Positions 1-7,479 of a DNA stretch of 64,000 nucleotides are shown here, piece after piece (positions within the stretch are counted from its first letter, which is position 1; each line of letters opens with the position of its first letter). The DNA is taken from the NCBI RefSeq assembly GCF_023330665.1, contig NZ_CP097127.1, positions 2,418,001 through 2,482,000 on the forward strand. The letters run 5' to 3'. Made by a program: the position numbers and the translations under genes. The DNA is from Conexibacter sp. S30A1. Its GTDB lineage: Bacteria; Actinomycetota; Thermoleophilia; Solirubrobacterales; Solirubrobacteraceae. The notes beneath the pieces were generated by a model, which saw only the letters and a list, made by a program, of their open reading frames with translations, was not told the origin of the DNA and searched no databases.

Positions 1-399
1 CTCAAAGGCGATGATCAGCACCGAGGCGATCACCAGCGTCCAGGACTCGAGCCAGCCCAGGAACGGGTGGATGATGCGGCTGGTGAACACGTAGTCCCCG
101 CCGGAGCGGGGCATCACCGAGGTCAGCGACGAGAAGATCAGCGCCAGCAGGATGCAGAACAGCCCGGCGATGATCGCCGCCCAGCCGTAGGTGGAGAACG
201 GGCCGGCCTTCCACATCGGTACGCCCGCCAGCGAGTAGAAAATCGGGTACAGGGTGAGGCCGACGCCCACGAACGCGGCCACGTTGAAGAAAAGCGCGTT
301 GGTGACGCTGACGTTGCGTACCAGTCCCGAGGACTGGCGCACGAACAGCTTCGCCGAGGTGCTCCGCTGTGCCTCTTGCCCACCGGTTGCTTCAGCCAC
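1..399 (-). CDS. APC-family amino acid permease, N-terminal part (runs off window)
   Basis: The leftward frame opens with a GTG at 397-399, preceded by a good GGAGG ribosome binding site at about 403-408, and stays open to the window edge, giving 133 codons of the N-terminus. After a polar leader of about 30 residues come two hydrophobic segments and the motif PRSGGDYVFTSRIIHP, with a following G-W-L-E. This is the first-helix to third-helix signature of amino acid-polyamine-organocation permeases. The protein should be a cytoplasmic-membrane importer or exchanger of amino acids or amines; the substrate cannot be told from this end. It is divergent from the aminotransferase at 609, which could use an imported amine, but that link is inference. 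Confidence 0.8.
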   Translation of the reverse strand, partial: MAEATGGQEAQRSTSAKLFVRQSSGLVRNVSVTNALFFNVAAFVGVGLTLYPIFYSLAGVPMWKAGPFSTYGWAAIIAGLFCILLALIFSSLTSVMPRSGGDYVFTSRIIHPFLGWLESWTLVIASVLIIAFE

Positions 400-490
400 G
401 GTCCCTCCGATCCGCTCCGGACGCTCCCACACGCCCCGTTGGCGGGATCCTATTGCGCGGCGGTCGCGCTCGCAACACCCGCATGACCCG

Positions 491-530
491 CCGGGCCGCC
501 GGGCCGCCGGGCCGCCGGGCCGCCGGGCCG
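491..530. repeat. five perfect copies of an 8-bp tandem repeat (CCGGGCCG)
   Basis: The unit CCGGGCCG occurs five times in a row at 491-498, 499-506, 507-514, 515-522 and 523-530. It lies in the 209-bp gap between the divergent permease and aminotransferase genes, so it is not coding. The unit is itself rich in self-complementary GGGCC/GGCCC, and the period is not a multiple of three. A change in copy number would alter promoter spacing. Confidence 0.9.
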
Positions 531-595
531 GCGCACCGCCGGAATGTAGAGGCCGAAGGCGGACGGTTGGCAGCGCTGTCCAACCACGACGCCAT

Positions 596-601
596 TAGAG
601 T
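596..601 (+). promoter_or_regulatory. candidate -10 box (TAGAGT) for the aminotransferase, leaderless type
   Basis: TAGAGT ends 7 nt before the ATG at 609, there is no Shine-Dalgarno sequence, and the arrangement matches actinobacterial leaderless promoters (TANNNT about 7 nt upstream of the transcription and translation start). No convincing -35 box is seen. Confidence 0.5.
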
Positions 602-608
602 GCCCGCC

Positions 609-1862
609 ATGGAAGAGAGAGCCGAGACACGCTTCTGGCACCCGTTCGCCGACATGGGCGCCGTACGCAACCACGAGCTGGTCATAACGCGCGGCGAGGA
701 TGTGTGGGTCTATGACAGCGACGAGCGCCGCTATCTGGACGCCACCGCCAGTCTCTGGTACTGCAACGTCGGTCACGGGCGCCCGGAGATAGCGGCAGCG
801 GTCGCAGAGCAGTTCAAGCAGCTCGAGGCCTACTCGGCGTTTGGCGACTTCGTCACGCCCGTGGCGCGCGAGCTGACCGACACGCTCGCAGACCTCGCGC
901 CGATGCCTGCCAAGATCTTTCTGACCAGCGGGGGCGGCGAGGCGATCGACTCAGCGGCGAAGATCGCCGTGCGCCACTTCTCGGCGATCGGCCAGAGCGA
1001 CCGCACCCTGCTGATCAGCCGCAGCGCCGGCTATCACGGCACCAACGGCTTCGGCACGGCGCTGGCTGGCATACCCGCAAACCGTGAGGGCTTCGGCCCG
1101 CAGGTGCAGACCATTCAGGTTCCGCACGACTCACTCGAGGGTCTTGAGGACGCGATCAACCAGGCGGGCGCCGAGCGTGTGGCGGCCGTGTTCGTGGAGC
1201 CGGTGATCGGCGCCGGTGGCGTCTACCCGCCGCTACCCGGATACATCGAGGGCGTGGCCGAGATCTGCAAGCGCAGCGGCGCTCTGTTCGTGGCCGACTC
1301 GGTGATCTGCGGCTTCGGCCGGCTCGGCACCTGGTTCGGCGTGGAGCGCTTCGGCGTGGAGCCCGACATGATCACCTTCGCCAAGGGTGTCAGCAGCGGC
1401 TACCTGCCGCTCGGCGGCGTGGTCGTCTCCGACCGGGTCGCCGAACCGTTCTGGCGCAGCCCCGGCGGCCCGATGCTGCGCCACGGCGCGACCTACGCCG
1501 CGCACGCAGCCTGCTGTGCAGCGGCTCTCGCGAACATCGAGCTGCTCGAGCGCGAGGGACTGATCCCGCGGGGCCGCGAGCTCGAGGGCGCACTGCACGA
1601 CGCGCTCGCGCCGCTTGCCTCAGATCACCGGGTCGCGGAGGTGCGCGGCGGCGTGGGCACGATGGCCGCTGTGGAGTTCAGCGCGGATCTGCTGGGAAGC
1701 AACCCCGGCGCGATCGGCCAGGTCGTGATGGGCGCTCGGGAGCGGGGTGTGCTGGTGCGCGGACTGGGGTCCGGCATCGCCGTCTCACCGCCGCTGACCG
1801 CCACACCCGAGCACTTCGCGATGATCCACGACGCGGTCTCAGGCGCGCTTTCGGCGCTCTGA
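609..1862 (+). CDS. class III PLP-dependent aminotransferase (omega-transaminase type)
   Basis: A 417-residue fold-type I aminotransferase. The open frame extends further upstream, but that part reads through the GC-rich tandem repeat. The ATG at 609 starts the family-like sequence MEERAETRFWHPFADMG and has a -10 box just before it. Visible family marks are FLTSGGGEAIDSAAK near the cofactor phosphate site, YHGTNGFG, the aspartate in VADSVICGFGR that contacts the pyridine nitrogen, and the PLP lysine in ITFAKGVSSGYLPLGG. The usual glutamate after that aspartate (DEV) is serine here, and the usual GHP after the lysine domain reads AHA. It probably moves amino groups from omega-amino acids or amines to pyruvate or a keto acid; the substrate is unknown. 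The 3' end overlaps the convergent endonuclease gene by 24 bp. Confidence 0.9.
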   Translation: MEERAETRFWHPFADMGAVRNHELVITRGEDVWVYDSDERRYLDATASLWYCNVGHGRPEIAAAVAEQFKQLEAYSAFGDFVTPVARELTDTLADLAPMPAKIFLTSGGGEAIDSAAKIAVRHFSAIGQSDRTLLISRSAGYHGTNGFGTALAGIPANREGFGPQVQTIQVPHDSLEGLEDAINQAGAERVAAVFVEPVIGAGGVYPPLPGYIEGVAEICKRSGALFVADSVICGFGRLGTWFGVERFGVEPDMITFAKGVSSGYLPLGGVVVSDRVAEPFWRSPGGPMLRHGATYAAHAACCAAALANIELLEREGLIPRGRELEGALHDALAPLASDHRVAEVRGGVGTMAAVEFSADLLGSNPGAIGQVVMGARERGVLVRGLGSGIAVSPPLTATPEHFAMIHDAVSGALSAL

Positions 1863-2624
1863 GCCGAAAGCGCCGACGCCGGCGCTCGGGCACATGCGGG
1901 CGAGCGCACACTCACCGCAGGCGGGGCGCTGCGCATGACAGGTGCGCCGGCCGTGGCGCAGCAGGTTCAGGTGCAGCTCCCACTCCTGCCCGTGCGGCGT
2001 GAGCGCGAGCATCGTGTCGTGCAGCTCCACGAACCCGGCGCGCGCGCGAAAGAGCCCAAGCCGCCAGCCGACCCGCGAGACGTGTGTGTCGACGGGCACA
2101 TCGCGCATGCCATAGGCGAACAGCAGCACGCAGGCGGCGGTCTTGCGTCCCACCCCCGGCAGCGAGCACAGGTACTGCTGCGCTCGCGGCACTGAAAGCG
2201 CCGCCAGCCACGACAGCTCGAGCTCGCCCGGTGCCGGACGCACAGCGGCAGACACCCGCCAGGCGACCGCCGCCTGCGCCGCACTGACGCTGATCGCCTC
2301 GAGGATCGCCTTGATACGCGCCGACTTCACCTTCGAGATGCCGCCGCCGCGGATCGCCTGCTCGATCTCTGCGACAGGCGCGTCCCGCACCGCCACCCAG
2401 GTCGGGAAGCGCTCGCGCAGCGCCAGGTAGGCGAGGTCCCGGTTGCGGTCGTTGGTGGACTGCGAGAGCACCGTGAGCACGAGCTCGGCCACCCCGTCAC
2501 CGTGCGGACGCAGCACCGGGATGCCGTACACCGCCCGCAGCCGGTCACGGATCGCGTAGACCCGACGGCGCGACGGCGGACGCCAGCTCTCGGCACGGTG
2601 ATCGGTGGCGGCAGCGCTGGGCAT
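1839..2624 (-). CDS. nth: endonuclease III-like DNA glycosylase/AP lyase with [4Fe-4S] cluster
   Basis: A base-excision-repair enzyme that removes oxidised pyrimidines and nicks the abasic site. The 261-residue protein has the helix-hairpin-helix motif LPGVGRKTAACVLL with catalytic lysine at residue 161, catalytic aspartate at 179 (VPVDTHVSR), and a C-terminal Cys229-x6-Cys236-x2-Cys239-x5-Cys245, the exact spacing of the endonuclease III iron-sulfur cluster. The start is ATG 2622-2624. The frame stays open further upstream, but only through the adjoining insertion sequence. The insertion lies 4 bp upstream of the start; its end supplies GAGGG as a new ribosome binding site in place of the original GAGG. 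The original promoter is now 1.5 kb away, so expression may be reduced. Confidence 0.92.
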   Translation of the reverse strand: MPSAAATDHRAESWRPPSRRRVYAIRDRLRAVYGIPVLRPHGDGVAELVLTVLSQSTNDRNRDLAYLALRERFPTWVAVRDAPVAEIEQAIRGGGISKVKSARIKAILEAISVSAAQAAVAWRVSAAVRPAPGELELSWLAALSVPRAQQYLCSLPGVGRKTAACVLLFAYGMRDVPVDTHVSRVGWRLGLFRARAGFVELHDTMLALTPHGQEWELHLNLLRHGRRTCHAQRPACGECALARMCPSAGVGAFGSERRKRA

Positions 2625-2628
2625 ATCC
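2623..2628. repeat. target site duplication ATATCC, left copy
   Basis: ATATCC directly precedes the left inverted repeat of the insertion sequence and is repeated at 4194-4199 directly after the right inverted repeat. This duplication overlaps the nth start codon and fixes the insertion point. Confidence 0.9.
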
Positions 2629-2727
2629 CTCGGGTTTCGCACTTTTGTGGGTTGAGCGGCGGCGTGTTGGCGGCGGCGGGGTGGCTGCGGGCTTGATGGC
2701 CTGAGCAGCTCGGGGCGGGAGAGGAAG

Positions 2728-2834
2728 GAGCATCGGCGGCTGCTGCGAAAGCGGTTGCTGTCAAGGAAACCTGTCCGTCGCAGCCAGGGGAGGCGCGCTG
2801 CGCGGCTGACCCCTGGAGGTCGCCGCCGATGCTC
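2728..2834 (+). promoter_or_regulatory. inverted repeats folding over the transposase start codon
   Basis: A 13-bp perfect inverted repeat pairs 2728-2740 (GAGCATCGGCGGC) with 2822-2834, which contains the transposase ATG at 2829. An inner 7-bp stem, CCAGGGG at 2784-2790 with CCCCTGG at 2810-2816, takes the first two bases of the GGAGG ribosome binding site (2815-2819). In mRNA that enters from outside the element this would hide the start, a known way of limiting transposase synthesis in several IS families. Confidence 0.65.
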
Positions 2835-4178
2835 TGCGTCCCATCTTCGCTGAACGAGCTGCTTGTCCTGTTTGAGTCGTGTTTCACCCAGCCGACGTTC
2901 AACACGTTTCGCGCCCTGGTGGTTGGTCAGGTCTCCCAGACCCGTTTGCGGTGCGTGACCGGGATGCTGACAGGCGCCAGGCTGTCGGGGATCTGGCATC
3001 ACGCTCGCTGCCACCGGTTCTTCGCCAACGCGCGTTGGTCCGTGGACGAGCTGGGGTTGGCGCTCGCGTGCCTGATCGTTGAGCGGTTCACAGACCCCGG
3101 CGGGCCGGTGCTGGTCGCGGTCGATGACACGCTTTTGAAACGTCGCGGACGCCGGATCCACGGCACGTTTTGGCATCATGACGCGACCGCTAACAGCCGC
3201 TCCGGGTCGGTCGCGTGGGGCAATGACTGGGTTGTGGCCGGGATCTGCATCCGTCTGGCGTTTCTGGAGCGGACGGTGTGCCTGCCGGTCCTCTTCAGGC
3301 TCTGGCAGCCCAGACGCAAACAGTATGTGAGCGCGTCAAAGCCCGATCCCGGACGGCCCGGCAAAGTGAAGCTCGCAAACGACATGATCTGTCTGCTTGC
3401 CGCCCGGCTTCACGATCGGCAGATCGATGTTGTCGGCGACAGCGCGTATATCAGCGGCGCGTGGCGTGAGCGGCCCAAGCGGGTGACGATCACATCCAGG
3501 TTGCGTACCAACGCGGTGCTCTACGCCCCCGCGCCACCACGCACCGGCAAACGCGGCCGACCCCGCAAATGGGGGGACCGGCTCCCGGCCCTCAACAACA
3601 TCGCACTGGACCCGGCGACCGAATGGGTGGCTCACACCGTCTGTCGCTACGGCAAGCCCGTGACGCTCAAGCTCGCCGAGATCTGCTGCCTATGGGAGCC
3701 GCTGGGACCCGACAGCCCGGTACGGGTGATCCTCGTCAAAGACGACACCAGGCCGTGCGGCTACCAGATCGCGCTGATCAGCACCGACCTGCAGGCCACA
3801 CCCACCCAGATCGTTGAGCGCTACGCCGACCGCTGGCCGATCGAGGTCGCGTTCCTCGAGGGCAAAGAGATCTTCGGGGTCGGCGAGGCCCGCAACCGTA
3901 CCCCCAACGCTGTCGCGCGAACGGTCCCGTTCCAGTTCCTGGTCATGGACCTCACGATCGTCTGGTACGCCCTTTACGGCCACCACCCCGACATCGTCAC
4001 CGAGCATCGCGCTCGTGCGCCCTGGTACCTCACGAAAAGCACCCCGTCCTTCACCGACATGCTCGTCAAGCTACGACGAACGATCATCGCCAACCAATTT
4101 CAACCCGAACAAGCCCGAACCCCCACAACCCGGGAAATCAGCGCCGTCCAGCAAGCATGGGCCGACGCCAACCTATGA
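2829..4178 (+). CDS. IS4-type DDE transposase
   Basis: A 449-residue transposase that cuts and joins the ends of the surrounding element. The first catalytic aspartate is in VAVDDTLLKRRG (about residue 98), the second in VVGDSAYISG, and the glutamate lies in the spaced motif Y-x2-R-x3-E-x6-K within ERYADRWPIEVAFLEGKE, the IS4 YREK signature. The start ATG 2829 has GGAGG at 2815-2819, but both are caught in a predicted hairpin. The stop at 4176-4178 is just inside the right terminal repeat. There is no frameshift, so the protein should be active. Confidence 0.93.
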   Translation: MLCVPSSLNELLVLFESCFTQPTFNTFRALVVGQVSQTRLRCVTGMLTGARLSGIWHHARCHRFFANARWSVDELGLALACLIVERFTDPGGPVLVAVDDTLLKRRGRRIHGTFWHHDATANSRSGSVAWGNDWVVAGICIRLAFLERTVCLPVLFRLWQPRRKQYVSASKPDPGRPGKVKLANDMICLLAARLHDRQIDVVGDSAYISGAWRERPKRVTITSRLRTNAVLYAPAPPRTGKRGRPRKWGDRLPALNNIALDPATEWVAHTVCRYGKPVTLKLAEICCLWEPLGPDSPVRVILVKDDTRPCGYQIALISTDLQATPTQIVERYADRWPIEVAFLEGKEIFGVGEARNRTPNAVARTVPFQFLVMDLTIVWYALYGHHPDIVTEHRARAPWYLTKSTPSFTDMLVKLRRTIIANQFQPEQARTPTTREISAVQQAWADANL

Positions 4179-4193
4179 ACTGCGAAACCCGAG

Positions 4194-4199
4194 ATATCC
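4194..4199. repeat. target site duplication ATATCC, right copy
   Basis: Second copy of the 6-bp duplication next to the right inverted repeat. With the next base it also forms TATCCT, a -10-like box 8 nt before the TTG at 4209, so the insertion landed directly upstream of a promoter element. Confidence 0.85.
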
Positions 4200-4208
4200 T
4201 CGACCCGG

Positions 4209-5867
4209 TTGATTATCGCCCGCTCAAGGCCCGCCACCCCCCGGCTGCGCGCAGCCACCCCCACGCTGCGCGCAGCCACCCCCACGCTGCTCGCCGCCGC
4301 CCTGGCAGCGACCTACCTGATCGTCTCCCCGCCCGGCGCCGACCTGCCCGCGCAACTGCTCAGAGCCCGCCTGGCCGGCACCCAGGGCGGCCTCGGCCTC
4401 TGGAACAACTGGTGGTATGCCGGTCAGTACACGCTCGGCTACAGCGTGCTGTACCCGCCGCTCGCCTGGCTGATCGGCCCGCGCCTGTTGGCGGCGGCCG
4501 CCTGCGTGGGCACCGCCGGCGCGTTTACCGCGCTCACCCAGGATGTGTGGGGGCAGGACGCCCGCCTCGGCGCCAGCTGGCTTGGCGCGGCGATCGTCAC
4601 CGAGCTTCTGAGCGGTCGCCTGAGCTTCGCGCTCGGTCTCTGCCCGGCGGCGTTCACGGCGCTGCTACTGGAGCGACGGCGGCCCCGCTGGGCCGCCGTT
4701 TGCGCGCCGCTCGCCACGCTCGCGAGTCCTGTGGCCGGCCTGTTTGCGGCGTTGGCGGGCCTGACCGCCGCGCTGCTGGTGCTCGGCACCGGCGGGCGCC
4801 GTCGCGGGCCGACCGGTCTGTGGGGTGGCGTCGCGGTGTTCGCGCTGCCGCTGCTTGCGATCGGCGCGACGCAGGTCGCCTTCCCGACCGCCGGCTACCA
4901 ACCCTTCGCGCTGGGGACCTTCTGGCCGCTACCGGTGATCGGCCTGGGCGTGCTGGCGGTGGCGCTGCGGCGTCGAGGTGACGGCCGGATCGCCGCCGCC
5001 GACCGGACCGTCGTCGCGGCGACGGTGCTCTACGTGGCCGGCTGCACGCTCGCCTTCCTGCTGCGCACGCCGCTTGGCGCAAACGCGGCGCGCCTCGGCG
5101 AGCTCCTCGCCGGTCCGCTGGCCGCGCTGCTTTTGGTCCACCGCCGCGCGTGGCTTCTGCTGGCACTGGTCGCGCTGCCGCTCGCCTACATCCAGGTGCA
5201 CGACGCGATCGGCGACCTTGAGCACGGCGCGCGCTCAAGCGACGCCGCCTTCTACCAGCCGCTGATCGGCTATCTGGAGCGCCAGCCCGGCGCCGACGCG
5301 CGTGCCTGGCGCGTCGAGGTGCCGTTCACCTCCGGCCACTGGGAGACCTACTACCTGGCTGCGCGCTTTCCGCTGGCGCGCGGCTGGGAGCGCCAGACCG
5401 ACATCGCCGATAACGCGCTCTTCTACGGCGGGCGCCTGAGCGCCGGAAGCTACCACGCCTGGCTCGAGCGTCTGGCCGTGCGCTACGTCGCGGTGGCTCA
5501 CACGCCGCCCGATTACTCCGCCAGGGGCGAGCTTGAGCTGATCGGCCACGGCCTGCCGTACCTGCGCCGGGTGGCCGCGCTGCCGCACTGGACGGTGTAT
5601 GAGCTGCGGGACCCGAGCGCGATCGTGACGGGCGCCGGTCGCCTGGTGGCGATGGGACCAGAGCGGCTCACACTCGCGGTCACACGCCCGGGCACGCTCA
5701 GCATCCGGGTGCGCTGGTCGCCCTACTGGCGCCTTGTCGGTGTGCCAGGCTGCGTCACCCCCGACGCCGGCTTCACGCGTGTGGTTGCGCGCGGCAGCGG
5801 CCGCGCGCAACTGCAGATGAGCTTCTCGCTGGCCCGGATCGGCTCATCGGGCCGCCGCTGCAATTAG
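4209..5867 (+). CDS. multipass membrane protein of unknown function (possible GT-C-like)
   Basis: A 552-residue protein. Roughly the first 330 residues hold about nine hydrophobic segments, beginning LLAAALAATYLIVSPPGADL. The last 220 residues look extracytoplasmic, with many aromatic and proline residues and motifs such as WETYYLAARFPLARGWERQ and YVAVAHTPPDYSARG. This resembles large actinobacterial membrane proteins annotated as putative glycosyltransferases or YfhO-like proteins, but no catalytic motif is clear, so I do not assign a reaction. The TTG start is chosen because TATCCT ends 8 nt before it and the coding frame has no ATG or GTG nearby. Residues 12-27 hold a duplicated RAATPTL encoded by a 21-bp DNA repeat. 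The insertion sequence ends 15 bp upstream and must have replaced the -35 region. Confidence 0.75.
   Translation: MIIARSRPATPRLRAATPTLRAATPTLLAAALAATYLIVSPPGADLPAQLLRARLAGTQGGLGLWNNWWYAGQYTLGYSVLYPPLAWLIGPRLLAAAACVGTAGAFTALTQDVWGQDARLGASWLGAAIVTELLSGRLSFALGLCPAAFTALLLERRRPRWAAVCAPLATLASPVAGLFAALAGLTAALLVLGTGGRRRGPTGLWGGVAVFALPLLAIGATQVAFPTAGYQPFALGTFWPLPVIGLGVLAVALRRRGDGRIAAADRTVVAATVLYVAGCTLAFLLRTPLGANAARLGELLAGPLAALLLVHRRAWLLLALVALPLAYIQVHDAIGDLEHGARSSDAAFYQPLIGYLERQPGADARAWRVEVPFTSGHWETYYLAARFPLARGWERQTDIADNALFYGGRLSAGSYHAWLERLAVRYVAVAHTPPDYSARGELELIGHGLPYLRRVAALPHWTVYELRDPSAIVTGAGRLVAMGPERLTLAVTRPGTLSIRVRWSPYWRLVGVPGCVTPDAGFTRVVARGSGRAQLQMSFSLARIGSSGRRCN
4244..4285 (+). repeat. two perfect 21-bp tandem repeats, each with a 12-bp palindrome
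   Basis: The 21-bp unit starting GCTGCGCGCAGCCACC occurs at 4244-4264 and 4265-4285, with the first bases of a third copy after it. It lies inside the 5' end of the membrane-protein gene and keeps the frame (seven codons, RAATPTL). GCTGCGCGCAGC in each unit is a perfect palindrome. Confidence 0.85.
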
Positions 5868-5876
5868 CCTCGGGGG

Positions 5877-6680
5877 ATGCTCGCCGGCGCCCGCAGACGG
5901 ATCGAACGTGTGCTCCCGCGCGGGCCCGGCGACGTGCTGCGCCAGCTCTCCCTGTTTGCGCTCGCCTACGCCTGCTATGAGGTGGTGCGCGGGATCGTCG
6001 CCACCAGCGGCAGGCTGCCGTTCAGCGACGCGACCAGGATCATCGACCTGGAGCGGCGCCTTGGCGTCTTTATCGAGCCGGAGATCCAGCGCTGGGTTAT
6101 GCGGCACGCGCACTGGCTGCTCCTGGTCTGTGACTGGAGCTACATCAACGCCCACTTCCTGCTGACCACCGCGGCGCTCATCTTCATCTACCTGCGACGC
6201 AACGACTCCTTCTACTTCGTGCGCAACATGTTCATGGTCGCGATGGCGATCGCGCTGGTCGGCTACACCGTCTACCCGACCGCCCCGCCGTGGCTGATGC
6301 CGCAGTGGGGCTTCACGAACTCGATCGGCCAATTCACGGGTGTGGACACCCAGCGTGGCCTCGCGAGCCTGCTGGTCAACCCCTACGCGGCGGTGCCGTC
6401 GATGCACGTGTGCATCGCGCTGATCACGGCACTGCCGATGGTGGCGCTCGTGCGCAGCCGCCTGGCGTCGGTGCTGTGGGCGCTGTACCCGCCGTTCGTC
6501 GTGCTCGTGGTGCTCGTCACCGCCAACCACTATCTCACCGACATCGCGCTCGGCGCGCTCACCGCCGGCGTCTCGGCGCTGCTGGCCGGCCAGCTGCTGG
6601 CGCGAGCGCGACCGGAGGTGTGGGCGTTTCGGTTGCAGCCGAGCCGCCAGACCGTCAGCGCTAGCCGATCGTCTGCTTGA
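5877..6680 (+). CDS. PAP2-superfamily membrane phosphatase (inositol phosphorylceramide synthase-like)
   Basis: A 267-residue integral membrane protein with about six helices. It has the motif set of the AUR1/PAP2_3 branch of lipid phosphatases and phosphotransferases: YPTAPPWLMP, PYAAVPSMHVCIALI with the first catalytic histidine, and TANHYLTDIALGAL with the second. These histidines form the phosphoryl-transfer site on the outer face of the membrane. The start ATG 5877 lies 9 bp after the previous stop with CGGGGG ahead of it, so the two genes may be cotranscribed. Relatives transfer or remove phosphoinositol or phosphate head groups. Because phosphatidylinositol synthesis genes lie at 8832-11368, a role in inositol lipid or undecaprenyl phosphate metabolism is possible, but that is inference. 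The last 20 bp overlap the convergent gene. Confidence 0.85.
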   Translation: MLAGARRRIERVLPRGPGDVLRQLSLFALAYACYEVVRGIVATSGRLPFSDATRIIDLERRLGVFIEPEIQRWVMRHAHWLLLVCDWSYINAHFLLTTAALIFIYLRRNDSFYFVRNMFMVAMAIALVGYTVYPTAPPWLMPQWGFTNSIGQFTGVDTQRGLASLLVNPYAAVPSMHVCIALITALPMVALVRSRLASVLWALYPPFVVLVVLVTANHYLTDIALGALTAGVSALLAGQLLARARPEVWAFRLQPSRQTVSASRSSA

Positions 6681-7479
6681 TCGACACGAGCGGGAAGCGG
6701 CCGATCGGCGCACGCATCTCCGCGGGCGTGAAGCGCTTGACGCTCCGGATCCGCCACAGCGGCTGGCTGGTGTTGGGGTCACCGACCAGGTAGGACCCAT
6801 CCGTGCAGCCGTAGTTGATGCGCTCGCCGCCGACCGGTGCGGTGGCGCCCGTCATGTAGACGCAGTGGCGCCCGTCGCCGGTGAGAATCGCCCAGGGCAG
6901 CCGGGGTCCCGGCGGCGGCGCTGCGATACGCGGCAGGCGCCTGGTCAGCGTCAGCATCGTGACCGGCCGCCAGGGGCTGATGAAGCACGCGACGCTCTTT
7001 GCCTGCGAGGCGCTGGCGAAGCAGGGGTCGAGGATCGCGTTGCCCTCAAAGCAGCGGTAGGCGTGCGCGGTCTGCGTGGCCAGGGACGCGGTCCAGCAGT
7101 AACCGCGCCCGCGCGCGGCCACATGAAACCGCGGTGAGAGCGTGCCGCGCGCGGTGAACACCGCCAGGCGGACGGTGTGCTCGGTGCGCAACAGCACCGA
7201 CGCCACCGCGCCACCGCCGCCCGCGACCACGGCGAGTGCGATGAGCGGCCCCAGCCAGCGCCGTGAGCCATGGGCGCCACGCCGGGGACGGCGGAGGGGG
7301 CGCGCCGTCGCGCGGCGTGGGCGCGGCACGCGGGCCGGGTGCGGGTCGGCCATGTGCAGTTCAAGTCCGCGGCGCGCGCGCTCGCGCACCGCCGGATCCG
7401 GCCCCGACTCCCAGGCCCGCAGCGCGTCGAACGGGGTGCGGTCGGCCTCGGGCGGGAAGCTGTGGCGCTGCTCGCTCAT
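6661..7479 (-). CDS. single-pass membrane protein, probable anti-sigma partner of the ECF sigma factor
   Basis: A 272-residue protein with a charged cytoplasmic N-terminus of about 90 residues, one membrane helix (WLGPLIALAVVAGGGGAVASVLL) and an outside domain of about 160 residues with several cysteines, such as GYCWTASL, YRCFEGN and HCVYMTG. It is encoded directly after an ECF sigma factor with a TGATG overlap and a GGAGG site 7 nt before the ATG, so the two are translated together. Size, topology and position fit a membrane anti-sigma factor that releases the sigma factor on an outside signal. I see no clear zinc-binding anti-sigma motif, so the role rests on context. Confidence 0.7.
   Translation of the reverse strand: MSEQRHSFPPEADRTPFDALRAWESGPDPAVRERARRGLELHMADPHPARVPRPRRATARPLRRPRRGAHGSRRWLGPLIALAVVAGGGGAVASVLLRTEHTVRLAVFTARGTLSPRFHVAARGRGYCWTASLATQTAHAYRCFEGNAILDPCFASASQAKSVACFISPWRPVTMLTLTRRLPRIAAPPPGPRLPWAILTGDGRHCVYMTGATAPVGGERINYGCTDGSYLVGDPNTSQPLWRIRSVKRFTPAEMRAPIGRFPLVSIKQTIG

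Larger units (their letters stand above)
2629..4193 (+). mobile_element. IS4-type insertion sequence, 1565 bp, apparently intact
   Basis: Both ends carry a 13-bp perfect terminal inverted repeat, CTCGGGTTTCGCA, at 2629-2641 and as its complement at 4181-4193. They are flanked by the direct repeat ATATCC (2623-2628 and 4194-4199). One transposase gene fills it. The DDE transposase carries the YREK signature of the IS4 group; IS701-like relatives are also possible, and the exact family needs a database comparison. The element separates the divergent nth and the membrane-protein gene at 4209. The intact frame, intact ends and identical duplication suggest a recent insertion. Confidence 0.92.

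Noticed and set aside
369..608. 80 extra N-terminal codons on the aminotransferase
   Set aside because: They run through the 8-bp GC repeat and low-complexity Gly/Pro/Arg codons, with no family similarity; the ATG at 609 has a -10 box and matches the family start.
1839..3179. A 446-codon leftward frame through endonuclease III and the insertion sequence
   Set aside because: Upstream of ATG 2624 it only reads antisense DNA of the insertion sequence; the target duplication at 2623-2628 proves that this part is not native to the gene.
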